From Termitomyces sp. T153 (taxonomy: Eukaryota; Basidiomycota; Agaricomycetes; Agaricales; Lyophyllaceae): a stretch of 64,000 nt of DNA. The DNA lies in assembly GCA_018296165.2 (NCBI GenBank), contig JACKQL020000026.1:1-64000 (forward strand), read 5' to 3'. A program made the translations under genes and the position numbers. The notes under the pieces are model-generated. The model was not told where the DNA came from. It worked only from the letters and a program-made list of their open reading frames with translations, and ran no database searches. Positions 1 to 10,206 of the stretch are shown piece by piece. Within the stretch, counting starts at the first letter, position 1; every line of letters begins with the position of its first letter.

Positions 1-780
1 ATATATGGGATGACTTCTGGGAAAGTGGCTGTGCCCCAATCTTCCAACAACCTGGGAAGATTCCTTATGTAATGCTTATGTAAAATTATGTAAGTTGGCT
101 GGCTTCAAATTTTTGGCCTTTTCCTTTGGTGTGTGGCAAAGATCAATCATTGCACTGAATCACTCTGCCTTTTGACCTCTCGTTCCAATATGAAGCATCA
201 ACCATTCTCTCTGCTCTGATACTGTGAGAAGAAGCTTTGTTTGGCCTGATAGACTCTACTGACCCTCTTTTGGAGGTTTTTACACTCAACCTGGCCATGT
301 ATGCTCTACTGTTTGTCATCTCCAATCACTGATCATAGCTGATAATCAGATTTCCACTATTGCATCCTTCTTCAGGCTTTTTCTGAGCATTGAGTAGCTT
401 TCTCTTCTTTCAGGTGGGCTTTCTTTTCTTTGCTTAATTGTCCAATGGCTGATTTTAGTGATTGTTTCTATATTGAAGCTGAATTGGGCTAGGTGTACTC
501 TTTTTCTGAGTGTAACTTTTATGGACAAATCATGGCTGAAATCAGATGTCACTATATTCTTCATTAGGCTCCCTTTCTGAGTGTTCAGTAGCTTTGCAGG
601 TATGCTTTTTCTATATTTGTCTGAGAACTAATTCAAGTATTATCCATTTTCTTTTCTAAACAGTTATTGGCTTTCTGCTTTTAAGGTAGATCTCTTTCAA
701 ACACTAAATTGCTAACCTCTGTGAATTTCAGCACCTAATGTATATGAGTTGACAGTGTAGTATAGATATTCTCAATAGTT
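1..780. other. unassigned AT-rich DNA
   Basis: I recognise no gene here. Two intervals on the plus strand look like introns: a GTATGC start near 600 running to a TCTAAACAG end near 662, and a GTAGAT start near 685 running to TTTCAG near 731, with a short exon-like piece between them. Reading frames around them are short and match no family I know. It may be the remnant of a spliced gene. The stretch is CpG-poor like the rest of the left flank. Confidence 0.3.
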
Positions 781-1030
781 CTGGGACTTAGCATTGAGTT
801 GACAAAATACAAAGACCTAACTGAACAAAGTGAGGTTGGGTCTGAGACTTAGCATTGAGTTTGAAATACAAGGACCTAACTGAACGAAGTGAGGTTGAGT
901 CTGGGATGAAGCATTGAGTAGAATATTGAGGACCTAACCAAATGAAGTGAGGTTGGGTCTGGGATGAAGCATTGAGTAGAATATTGAGGACCTAACCAAA
1001 TGAAGTGAGGTTGGGTCTGGGATGAAGCAA
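781..1030. repeat. tandem repeat, unit about 58 bp
   Basis: About four direct copies are visible. The word GACCTAAC recurs at 814, 873, 931 and 989, giving a period of 58-59 bp. The last two units are almost identical and the first two are diverged. A related tandem array lies in the opposite orientation at about 49464-49660, next to the same hairpin, so this is part of a dispersed repeat rather than a local duplication. Confidence 0.85.
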
Positions 1031-1031
1031 G

Positions 1032-1069
1032 AGCTACAGGCCCATGCCAAAGGCATGGGGCATAGCTCA
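1032..1069. repeat. long imperfect hairpin beside the tandem array
   Basis: The core is a perfect 8-bp stem with a 3-nt loop, CCCATGCC-AAA-GGCATGGG (1041-1059). The outer arms GAGCTA and TAGCTC extend the pairing. A copy in inverse orientation lies at 49418-49453, again directly beside the tandem units. It may be a terminal structure of a transposable element, but the family was not identified. Confidence 0.7.
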
Positions 1070-1199
1070 TGTAGTATAGAAGAACAATAGATGTTCTTAT
1101 GTAAGCAATATGGTATAGGTAAAACATGCAATATGTAAAATATAATAATTAAATAAGTAAAATATACTCTAAGAGGCCTAGCTTATCACATAATGCCAC

Positions 1200-2680
1200 C
1201 TGGTAGACCCAGCAAATTTCCTGACTCTCACAGATTTCCAGAGGCATGCCACTTCACCATGTCTGCCAACTATACAAGACCATAGCCATCCCAGCCTTCA
1301 CTTATGCAGCCAATCTCCAGTTCACAGGTGTCTCCTCACACTCCTTGGCTTGATGCAAGACAGGCTCATTTGCAGTCTCCAAGAAACTTGGTGCAGCCCA
1401 ATGCAAGGCAGCTGGAATCATCACCAGGGCACTGGGCATGATGGTAGGAGACATAGTTGAGGTTCATGCTAATCTTTTCCCTGTTGACCTCCTAATGCAC
1501 AAGGTAGTGACCTAGGCAGCCCTATGTCTAGCCTCCCTACTAAAGACACATCTCTTCTATAGGCCTGTGTGCAGGGCTGCATAATGCTTTGTGCACAGGC
1601 ACTGCTCACCATTACATAACCTCTTTCATTTCACAAGTATCAACCTGACTAAATTTGGAACCATCCAACCAGTCTGCTGAACCCCCAGCTATTGGCCCTC
1701 CTTCACCACTCACATCAAACAGACCAAGGGACTTGTCCTCAAGGGTACAGAGGAGGTATTAGCATGCCTGCAGTCCTCTATGTAGATGGCAAGGAAACTT
1801 CACACTTGAAATACTTCCTCAGCTTGGCTGCTGAGCATACAGTGAATGAGGCTCAGATCATTACTTTCTCACTTGGCCTCCACCTCACATCACTAGGACA
1901 GCAACTCCAAGGACTCACTGCAAGTGGAAGTGACAGCCAGGCTGCCCTACTTGCCCTTGACAACCAACAACCACACCCCATGCACTACCTTTTCAACATG
2001 TGTACTCCATGGCAGAAAACCTCCACAAGAAGCAAGACCAATGCTGACACACCTCACATTGACTGACTAACTGGAAACTACAAACAAAAGGTGTTTTCCA
2101 ACTGGAGACTCACTGGTCCCCAGGCCATTCAGACTTTAACCAAAACAAACAGGCAGCTGCCCAAGACCTCTTAAGTCCCACCAACCTCTTCCCAGTATAC
2201 TTCTGGACCAAGACACTTCCATCAAGCATCCCAGCTTACCAACAAGCTGATGTGGTTGCCATCCAGGTTATTTAGAAATATCACTGGAAGAAATCACCCC
2301 AACACACAATCACCCACATCCTAGACAAATCCCTCCCCTCTAAAAACTACCTCTGTCTTATCAAGAACCTTACTCATAGACAGTCAGCCACCATCACTCA
2401 GCTCCATGTGAGACATATCCTCCTGAACTTGCACCTGTTCTGCATCAGGCAAGCCAAATCCCCCACCTGCCCCCACTGCCAAGGACTGGTTGTCAAGTTG
2501 GTTTGACCCTTCCTCCTTGAGTGCTCCCAATACCAATGGGAGCAGTTCCTACACATAACCTGGCACCTCAAACAGAAAGCTGAGTCCCTCTCCTTCCTGC
2601 TGTCCAATGCTTCTGCCCTCACTCATGTCCTCAGATTTGTCAATGCCACCAGGTGCCTGGTACAAGACCCTGCTCCCCCA
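1200..2680 (+). pseudogene. LINE (non-LTR retrotransposon) 3' fragment: RT C-terminus, RNase H, zinc finger
   Basis: Translated pieces across all three plus frames match the C-terminal part of basidiomycete Tad1-like LINE polyproteins. The thumb-side region is read at about 1235-1560 (LYKTIAIPAFTYAANL). An RNase H domain lies at about 1760-2060, with VLYVDGKE, AEHTVNEAQ and the DSQAALLALDNQ motif. A final CPHCQG zinc-finger segment and a LECSQY..FLLSNASAL tail lie at 2380-2670. Several in-frame stops and frame changes interrupt it. The 5' part, including endonuclease and RT catalytic core, is absent, as is usual for 5'-truncated LINE copies. No poly-A tail or target duplication could be placed. 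Confidence 0.8.
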
Positions 2681-2999
2681 GCACCACCTGGGACCCTCAC
2701 TCAGCCACTGTCACCTCACAACTGACTACCCATCTCTTATTTACTAATATCCCTTTACTTTACTCTACAATTACAATACCAACAGCACCAGGCTCCCTCC
2801 ACATCACAGGTTACCTCTACCCTAGTCAGTGGTAACCACAGCCTCTCTGCTCATCTCACTTCTGTCCACCTCACAGGCATCTGTCAGGTCATTTTCCAAT
2901 TACCATCATCCAACTCTGACCACCAATTAAGTATTACCAGGAGGAAGGCAGCCTCAAACAAGTACTGTTGCTCTTGACATTGACATGATATGTGCCTGA
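2681..2999. other. non-coding stretch between LINE fragment and kinase fragment
   Basis: C/A-rich sequence follows the LINE end and may be its 3' UTR. I see no recognisable frame. A TGA at 2997-2999 closes the frame that leads into the kinase fragment to the right. Confidence 0.4.
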
Positions 3000-3095
3000 T
3001 TATACAATATCATCATAAGAGATGTAGTGCATTATAGGCATCTGGTGAACCTGCAAGGATTGGAGGCACAGGCAATGCTGGACTCATGTCAAATG
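3000..3095 (+). pseudogene. TKL-like protein kinase pseudogene, 5' fragment
   Basis: The open frame reads HYRHLVNLQGLEAQAMLDS, which fits the helical segment that precedes the catalytic domain in agaricomycete tyrosine-kinase-like (TKL) kinases. It ends exactly at the AAATG that forms the left target duplication of copia element A. The frame resumes right of the element at 8488. An upstream TGA at 2997-2999 and missing earlier exons mean that the true N-terminus is lost or lies elsewhere. Confidence 0.6.
3091..3095. repeat. target site duplication of copia A, left copy (AAATG)
   Basis: AAATG directly precedes the TGTTAGAACC end of the left LTR. The same five bases follow the right LTR at 8488-8492. 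Confidence 0.95.
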
Positions 3096-3414
3096 TGTTA
3101 GAACCCTGACAGCATGTAAGTAAATCCTCAACACAACATATAATTGAGTGTGTGACAGCATGTAAGTAAATCTAAGCACACATAGTCAGTATGGAGAGGT
3201 CCTGTATATAGAATAAGCACTTACCCTCAACACAACATATAATTGAGTGAGGGTTTGTGTATGGGGGAAGAGATATATATACTGTATCTGTAACAATGGA
3301 AGACTGTGGCCATAGGGCCAGTAATTGAGACAATGTGAGTGTGATATATGAGATGGCATAAAGATGTGCCACAATAGGGGGCCAAGGTTGATGGTGTATT
3401 CAGGAACACCAACA
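3096..3414 (-). repeat. copia A 3' LTR
   Basis: This 319-bp LTR starts TGTTAGAACC and ends GGAACACCAACA as read on plus. It is colinear with the LTR at 8161-8487 apart from an 8-bp indel. At six positions it has CA or TG where the other copy has CG, which points to methyl-cytosine-type decay of this copy. Confidence 0.95.
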
Positions 3415-3423
3415 CTCCTCCTC
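3415..3423 (-). other. copia A polypurine tract
   Basis: CTCCTCCTC on plus reads GAGGAGGAG on the element strand, immediately upstream of the 3' LTR. This is the expected site for plus-strand DNA priming during reverse transcription. Confidence 0.7.
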
Positions 3424-3539
3424 AGCCAGAAACCTCATCTTTATACTCCTCCTTAGCATGTAGTCATGGCTTTTTATTGAAGGCCTAAGAGTGTGTGTAG
3501 TTGAGTGAAGAGAGGGGTGGCAAGTGCTTTCATAAAAAG

Positions 3540-6500
3540 GTCTGCAATGTTGTGCTTAGTGTTTACATATCAAATGCATATTTTGTTGGCTTGAACACAC
3601 TCACAAAGAAAATGGTACTTGATGTCAACATGTTTGACATGTGCATGGAGTATGGGGTCTTAGACAGATTGATTGTGGCATTGTTGTCACACAAGATGGG
3701 TGTGGGGGTGGAAGTAATGTTGTGCCTAATGCCCTTCAGTAGGGCTTGCAGCCAAATACATTCCTGGGCACTTTTGAAGGCAGCCATGTACTCAGCTTCA
3801 CATGAGGATGCAGCAACCAACTTCTGTTTGCATGTGGCCCACAAGATCAGCCTGGATCCAAGGCTCCATGCATAGCCACTGATGCTTTGGCATGTATTGA
3901 GGCAGTTTGCCCAGTTGGAGTCTGTGAAGCCAATGATGTTAATTGGTTTACTTTTTCCACCCAGTACGAGTTTGAGGTCCCTGGTCCCCTTCAGGTATTG
4001 GACCAGTTGTATTGCAGCCTTCCAATGAATTGAAGTGAAGCAGTCAACATACTGAGTTAGTTGTTGGACTGCATAGGCAATGTTGGGGCAAGTAGATATG
4101 GCAATGTAGAGAAGGCATCCCACCAGGGGTCTGTATGGTGTTTTCTGGAGCATTGCAGCCTTGTCAGGTGGTGTGGAGGATTTATCTGGCCTTTTGAGCT
4201 TCAGGCCTGGCTCCATGAATAGTGAGAGTAGCGCAGCTTGTGATTGTCCAAACTACAAGATTATCTTGTCTATCAATGCAGTTTGTGAGAGCTTTCCAAG
4301 GTGGTTTTCTCAGTCCCATTTGACTCCAATGCCTACAACAAATTTTGGTGTGCTGAGGTTGGAAATTGTTCATACTGTGCATAGCTGATCTTTGAAACAT
4401 TTGTTTTCTGCTCTGCTGCTAGCAATCAACAAGAAATCATTGACATGTATGGCCACAATGACCATGCCCATATTGGATTTCTGATAATACATGCATGATT
4501 CACAAGATAGGCAAATGAATCCCCAAGACAGCATGTTTTTGTTAAGTGTACAGTTCCATATGCACCCAGTTTGTTTCATGCTGTAGAGTCCTCACATCAG
4601 GTGCCAAACATATCCCTTCTTACCTGGTTCTTCAAAACCTTTGGGCTGTTCCATATATTGTACTTCATCTTCTGGCAACAGGCCATATAGGAATGCCATT
4701 TTGATCTTGAACACTGGTCTCTCTTTTCTGACTTTGTTCCTGGCAGGTACTTGGTCCTGAGGTATAAGTTTGTACATGCCCATTTCCTTGAGCAATCTTA
4801 GTTTGTCTCAGTATCCAGCTTCCCATTCTTTTGCATAGGGTGACTACTGTGCCTCCTTCCATGAACAGGGTTCATTGCTGAGGTCAATGGACACTGGGTC
4901 CCCTAATGATTCTGCAACAGAGAGAAGATGTTCTATCTCTTCTATGGTCATGACATTTGCAAGGTCAGGAAGGGCTGCAGGTGCATTGACTCCTCCTAGG
5001 GGTTGTACATCAGCATCATGGTTGATAAGGTTAGGTTTGTCTTGGTTGTTGCAAACTGCTTTAGGCTCTTGCACCACTGCTGCTGCTTAGCATCTCTCAA
5101 GCCATATGTTCTGCAATCTTTTGCTAGCCTTGCATGATTCCTGGACTGCTCACTCTGTACAACTTAGTGGTGGATTTGCTGGGTTGGCTCTGGCAGTGGG
5201 AATAAGGACTTGAGTAGACTGTCATGGGCCCAGTGGCGCATCCTTGCCAATTTGAGGTATGGCTCCTGGCATGCAGGAGAGAGGTTCCATTTGATCAATA
5301 GGTGTGTTAGCCTCATCATTGTTGTCTATAACAAATGGGATCTCTACTGACATGTCTTTTACTTGACTGATTGTTCTCAGTTCTGGATTGGCTTTCATCA
5401 TGCTGGCATCCACAGTTATATGGTGTCCATCTTGTCTTTCCAGGAAGCATACATGGTAAGACTTGTAGATTTTATGTGTTCTTGGGTCATAGCATCAGTA
5501 TGCTTTTGAGTCTTGCATGTATCCAACTAATACACATTTGATTCCTCATGGGTTCAATTTTGGATTGTGCTGATTCAGTATGAGAATGAAGGTGTGACAC
5601 CCAATCTCCTGCATGTAGGTGTAGTCAGGCATGCATTGATACCACAGTTCAAATGGTGTTTTGCCATTGAGCAATTTGGTGGGTCTCTTGACATGTAGGT
5701 GTGTCAATGTGAGATAGAATTTGTCCCAGAGGTTGTCAGGACATTTTGTGGCTATCCTCATCATCCTTGCTTTTCCTTGCAGTGTCCTATGCATGCACTC
5801 AACTTGGCCCATGTGCTGCAATGTATATGGTGCTCCAAGTTCATGTTTAGAGCCTGTCAATGATAACCATGCTTGCATTTGGTAGTTCTTGAGTTCTCCA
5901 TCATGCCCAGTTCAATAGGTGCCAACTTTGTTTCCAGTTTCTAATTTTCTGGCCCTCTCCCAGGACTGTAGGGCTGGGAGTGCCTCATTCTTAGACTTCA
6001 AGGAGATTGACCACACCATGTTTGTATAGTCATCAACTAGATCCATAATATATTTGTTGCCTGTATGTGACTGAACACTCATTGGCCTGGCTAAGTCTAC
6101 CCAAACTATCTGCAACCTCTTTCTTGCTCTATGCCAATCCTTCCATACCTTGGGAACCAATGATTTTGTCTGTTTTCCCGAGATACAGAGGTCACATTGA
6201 GGCTGGGCAAGGAGAGGAGCAGTAGGCATACCTGGGAGTAGGCCAGCATGGGCCATGGTGGCAACAACCTGGTAATTTGCGTGTCCCAGTTGCCAGTGCC
6301 AGGTGTCAAGGCTGATGGAGTTATGTGCAGTAAGAGTGTGTTCAGTAAGTGCATTTTGGAGATTAAGGGTGTACAGGCATTGTCCAGGGATCAATGGTCC
6401 AGAGGCTAGGAGTGTGCCACTGTTCTTGTCTAAGATAGTTACTCCAGAGCATCTGAATGTGATTGCTGCATTCATGCCCCCTACCAGTAGCACAGATACC

Positions 6501-6991
6501 AAGATCAGATGGACTGCTGATCCAGGGATGTAAAGCATGTTCTCAAGAGTGATTTTGATTTGTCCTTGCACATGAAGGGTAATGTGGCCTATGCCTATGG
6601 CCTCAACAGATGAGCCTCCAACACTCTTGACCTGTTGTGGTGGAATGGACTAAAGATCAACAAAGTCAGCAGCATATGCAGAAATATGCATGGTAGCTCC
6701 TGAGTCTAGATAGAAGGGTTTCTCATCAAGTGATACAATTGGTTTGCAGCCCAAATATTCAAAGGGGGCAACTACCATTGTTGCGAGAATAGTGTCTCAG
6801 TTCTGTATGGTGTCACCTGTCCAGTTGACTGTTGCTCTGAGTTTGTTATCTAGACCATCAAGGAGTGCCATGAACCCTTGATATTCAAAGAATTCAGTGG
6901 AGTTGTTAGGTGTGATGGCAGCAATTGCAGCGATATCACTGGACTTTAGGGTTTTGGTCATCTCCAGTTGTATCTTCTGAAGGTGCATCAT
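3540..6991 (-). pseudogene. copia A pol remnant: protease, integrase, RT, RNase H
   Basis: Reading downward on minus, the copia protease motif LDSGATMHIS is near 6700. GAG-pre-integrase (HWQLGHANY, CDLCISGKQTKS) is at about 6290-6130 and the integrase core (YIMDLVDDYTNMVW) at about 6040. The 5546-5878 frame carries the second half of integrase. RT pieces lie at 4795-4370 with KIKMAFLYG, and the catalytic YVDD box is altered to HVNDF. RNase H lies at 4216-3563 with LCDNNATINL. About 50 residues of the RT fingers are missing before KIKMAFLYG. Several stops and frame changes make it non-functional. Codons appear shifted by C-to-T change. Confidence 0.9.
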
Positions 6992-6992
6992 A

Positions 6993-7958
6993 TCAACGAT
7001 ATATGCCTGCCCATCCAGGCCCTTGATGGCGATGCCATTTTTGGTGTTGTTGCTTTTGGAATTTTGTGCTTTCCCTCCTCCTCACGCAGCATGTTGTGCA
7101 GCCTTGGACTGCTCTATTGTCTTCCTGGCCATGCCCCCTCCTGATCTGATGCACCACTCCTTTGTGTGTCCATGACAGGGCAGGCCCTGTGCAAAGCATA
7201 CTTCGCAACAAGGGTATCCAGGGCCGTGATTGTGAGTGTGGCCCTTAGAGTCTCTAGTTAGGAGGGCAGTGTCAAAGGAAGATGGTTTCAAGAGAGTGGC
7301 GAGGCTATCAATGGTCTGGAATAGTTTCCAAATGTCACTGGAAGTGTAAGGTTTTTCAGTGGTCGAGTCGGCAAGGCCATGCAATACTTGAGTCTGGACA
7401 GATTCGAAAGATTTGTCATTGATGGAGTTGAGAAGGGCGATGCATTTGAGAAGGTCCTTGTCAATGCTGCTGATGGCAAATGCACGGTCGACGAGTTTGC
7501 AGATTTTATGGGCAGTGGTTTCGATGGGCTCGGAGATTGGTGCGTAAGTAGATAGAGCCTCACGGACAAGAGCAACCTGTTTAACTGGGCCTTTGTGATG
7601 TGCCCTTGCTTTCAAGGTGTCGTAGCACTCCTTGGCCATGCCATCAGTATCCAGGCCTTCCTGCTCGGCATCTGTTATGGCGGCTCAGATAATGCCGATG
7701 ATCAGGTCGTTGTTGGACAACCAGTTTGTGTAGGCAGTGTTCAGTCTTCGGATCAGGCTGCGTGATTAGACGCTCAGGCTTCTTCTCGGGCGCAAAGATG
7801 TAGCGGTCTAGGCCGCTCTGCTGTAAGAAAATCTCGAGCTTCGTAGACCACCTGGTGAATTCTCCCATGGTGCGGTCGAACAGGGTTTCCGAGGCTGGCC
7901 AGTGGGTGTTCAGCTTAGCAAGGCGGATGCGGGAGTAGGCGGCGTCAGTAGAAGACAT
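6993..7958 (-). pseudogene. copia A gag remnant
   Basis: An ATG at 7958 opens a 104-residue frame. Homologous sequence continues in another frame through 7639-7082 (LVREALSTYAPISEPIE, TEKPYTSSDIWKLF), so one frameshift near 7745-7760 and a TGA break it. The C-terminal part keeps a cysteine/histidine cluster (YPCCEVCFAQGLPCHGH), probably the nucleic-acid-binding knuckle. The first half is unusually rich in CpG compared with everything downstream. In a live element this would encode the nucleocapsid protein that packages the RNA. Confidence 0.8.
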
Positions 7959-8151
7959 TGTGGTGGGAGAGAGACGGCAGAGCCGGATTCGTTATAGATT
8001 CAGTAGCCGGAGAACAAAGAGAACAAAAGGATCGATCATGCTGATAAGATCTTGCAAGATCCGGAGTTCGCGGGCGTGAAGAGTGTGAAGAGTGTGTAGA
8101 GCAGAGAGTAAGGGTCCTGAATGTCGTCACTTAGTGTGCGTAGCAGCAATT

Positions 8152-8160
8152 CCCATAACC
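8152..8160 (-). other. copia A primer-binding site (GGTTATGGG)
   Basis: CCCATAACC on plus reads GGTTATGGG on the element strand, directly after the 5' LTR. The same word follows the 5' LTRs of copia B and C here. It is also the start of the Drosophila copia PBS, which pairs with the anticodon region of an initiator tRNA-Met fragment rather than with the tRNA 3' end. Confidence 0.8.
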
Positions 8161-8487
8161 TGTTAGAACCCTGACAGCGTGTAAGTAAATCCTCAACACA
8201 ACATATAATTGAGTGTGTATATACCTGACAGCGTGTAAGTAAATCTAAGCACACGTAGTCAGTATGGAGAGGTCCTGTATGTAGAATAAGCACTTACCCT
8301 CAACACAACGTATAATTGAGTGAGGGTTTGTGTATGGGGGAAGAGATATATATACTATATCTGTAACAATGGAAGACTGTGGCCATAGGGCCAGTAATTG
8401 AGACAATGTGAGTGTGATATATGTGATGGCGTAAAGATGCGCCACAATAGGGGGCTGAGGTTGATGGTGTATTCAGGAATGCCAACA
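8161..8487 (-). repeat. copia A 5' LTR
   Basis: This 327-bp copy of the 3096-3414 LTR carries eight extra bases near 8218-8228. It keeps CG at six sites where the other LTR has CA or TG. A TATATATA run near 8346-8353 could serve as a TATA box on either strand. Confidence 0.95.
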
Positions 8488-8492
8488 AAATG
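8488..8492. repeat. target site duplication of copia A, right copy (AAATG)
   Basis: Identical to 3091-3095. It directly follows the CCAACA end of the right LTR. The next base begins GTATGT, a good intron donor of the interrupted kinase gene. Confidence 0.95.
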
Positions 8493-9340
8493 GTATGTTC
8501 TCCATCTATCAGTATGCAGTAGATGGTACCTGGTGTCTTAGCTATCAGATCTTCTCATGTTGGACAAAATATTCAGAAGTCCATTTTTGAATGCAATGCT
8601 CTGACTCTCCAGTTGATTGGGTCTTTCCCCAAGTTCTCTCCTGGATCAGCAGGTCAATCTCAAAGGGACTGATGCAGTTTCTGCTGGCCAGTATGGAGAT
8701 GTATGGAAAGGAAAGTTCCACAGACAACAAGTGGCAGTAAAGGTGTTGAAACTCTACCAGAATTCTGATCTCATAGAATATACCAAGGTGTCATTGCATT
8801 GTAGCAGATGGAACCACAGATCCCCTGTTCATCTGGCATTGTAACAGAAAGTTCTCTGCGGGGCAATCATATGGCAGCAGCTATGGCATCCTGATGTGCT
8901 CCCACTCTTGTGTCTACATGATATTAAGGATAACAAGATGTGTATTGGGCTGGTCTCTCCTTGGATGAATGATGGGAATTTAAAAGAATTTCTACTCCAT
9001 ACTCTGAATGTTGATCAAGTCTTCCTAGTAAGCACTCATTCACACTATTCACCAGATTTGTCAATAGAGCTGTATGTACAGGTACATGATGTTGCAGAAG
9101 GTCATGAGTATCTGCACACTAATGAACCTGCCATTGTGTATGGAGACCTTAAAGCGGTATGGGCATCCCTGAGTGTTTGTGTTATCACTTATCAAATCAA
9201 ATGCTTTAGGCCAAGTATTGGCATACTGTAGAAGGAGGAGCATATTCATATGTGTCCAGGTTGGGAGTGAGTACAAGTCTAGAAATAACACCATGCATCC
9301 ATGATCCTTGAAAGACAAGCAAGAGGTATGCACCGGAGAA
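8493..9340 (+). pseudogene. TKL-like protein kinase pseudogene, catalytic-domain fragment
   Basis: After an intron (8493-8541) the frame gives LSDLLMLDKIFRSPFLNAML. This is followed by two TGA codons, then the glycine loop SAGQYGDVWKGKF and the VAIK-like lysine in QQVAVKVLK. Further exons give WHPDVLPLL, the hinge-like LVSPWMNDGN and, after an intron at about 9030-9081, EGHEYLHTNEPAIVYGDLKA, where the usual HGDLK is YGDLK. A GTATGG donor follows at 9157. A possible APE-like RYAPE near 9331 is weak. DFG was not found. Two stops and lost 3' exons make this a pseudogene. In intact relatives the product would be a cytoplasmic serine/threonine kinase of a family expanded in mushrooms. Confidence 0.75.
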
Positions 9341-10206
9341 TTCCGAGGTACAATGTAGGGGGAGAGGAGGGCTCAAGACATCCTTAAACACAAAAAAATA
9401 AATGAACTTTTTATTCTGAGAGTTGAGAAAGCTGAAAATACATATAGATCCTCTTTTCCAACCATTCATACTTGATGGAGAAACAATGGCAGAGCAGCCT
9501 GACCAAATCTCGACTCAGCCATGTATTTTGAGTGATGTCACATCATCATCTACAAAGCATTTTTCTCCATCAGTTTGATACCGAACATGCCAAAAGTATC
9601 ACAATTAAAGAAACGTGTCAGAAACATTCAATTTCTACCTCCATTTACTTACCACTGACTTTATGAAACTGATTAGCCCAACAAATTTGATGAAACAAGC
9701 AAGAGCGTCAAAAAAAAAGCAGGACTAAGAGCAGTGGGGCATTCAAGGAGATATTGCTAGTCCATATATATATATCTTTATTGTTAAAGCAAGATACAAG
9801 AGGGGTGAGGGGTGAGTGGGGGGGGGGGGTCCGGTGGTACCTTAAGCGTAAAATAGAACATCGTGGCCTATGATTTTTTTTGCGTACCTCTTGAAGAAAA
9901 GCCACGAGAGCAAGCTTTCTGAGTCATAATATCTATTACGACACTGACCGATTTTCGACAAGTAGCATGTGCAGCTTATGGTAGACCACATTCTCCAGAA
10001 TATGACTTATGGCCAATGGTAGCTGGCTGCTAAAGCGCCATAAACATCACGTGTATCTCTCATCAACTCAGGTCCAACTTCGACGTTGACAATGTTGTCC
10101 GATTTTCTCTTGTTTTGCTACAGTCTTTGCCATCCATATTCCATTCGGACGCTATTGCATCGCTTTCAAAACTTTATAGCGCTCTAGGGTCAAGGCTTTT
10201 GCCACC
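9341..10206. other. intergenic, left border of the gene island
   Basis: No gene was recognised. The stretch holds a short TATATATATATC run near 9766 and a run of 12 G at 9818-9829. CpG dinucleotides become common from about 9830 onward, marking the change from decayed repeat DNA to the gene island. The end probably contains the promoter of the ZIP gene, whose start lies in a GCCACCATG context. Confidence 0.5.

Larger units (their letters stand above)
3096..8487 (-). mobile_element. Ty1/copia LTR retrotransposon A, full-length but decayed
   Basis: The element is complete in outline: two LTRs (3096-3414 and 8161-8487) with TG..CA ends, a perfect 5-bp target duplication, a primer-binding site next to the right (5') LTR and a purine tract (complement of 3415-3423) next to the left (3') LTR. 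It is transcribed on the minus strand. Gag, protease, integrase, RT and RNase H are present in copia order but broken by stops, frameshifts and an internal RT deletion. The 5' LTR and the first ~800 bp of gag keep many CpG sites, while the remainder is strongly CpG-poor. It interrupts a TKL kinase pseudogene. Confidence 0.95.

Noticed and set aside
781..1030. CRISPR array
   Set aside because: The units are contiguous tandem repeats without unique spacers, and the genome is eukaryotic.
876..1131. Minus-strand frames with repeated YSTQCFIPDPTSLHLV-like units as a repeat protein
   Set aside because: They are translations of the 58-bp tandem repeat and hairpin; no conserved coding signal beyond the DNA repeat.
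3172..3415. Small minus-strand proteins at the copia A LTR (also at 8245-8488)
   Set aside because: The same frames occur in both LTRs because the LTRs are duplicates; there is no sign of a gene.
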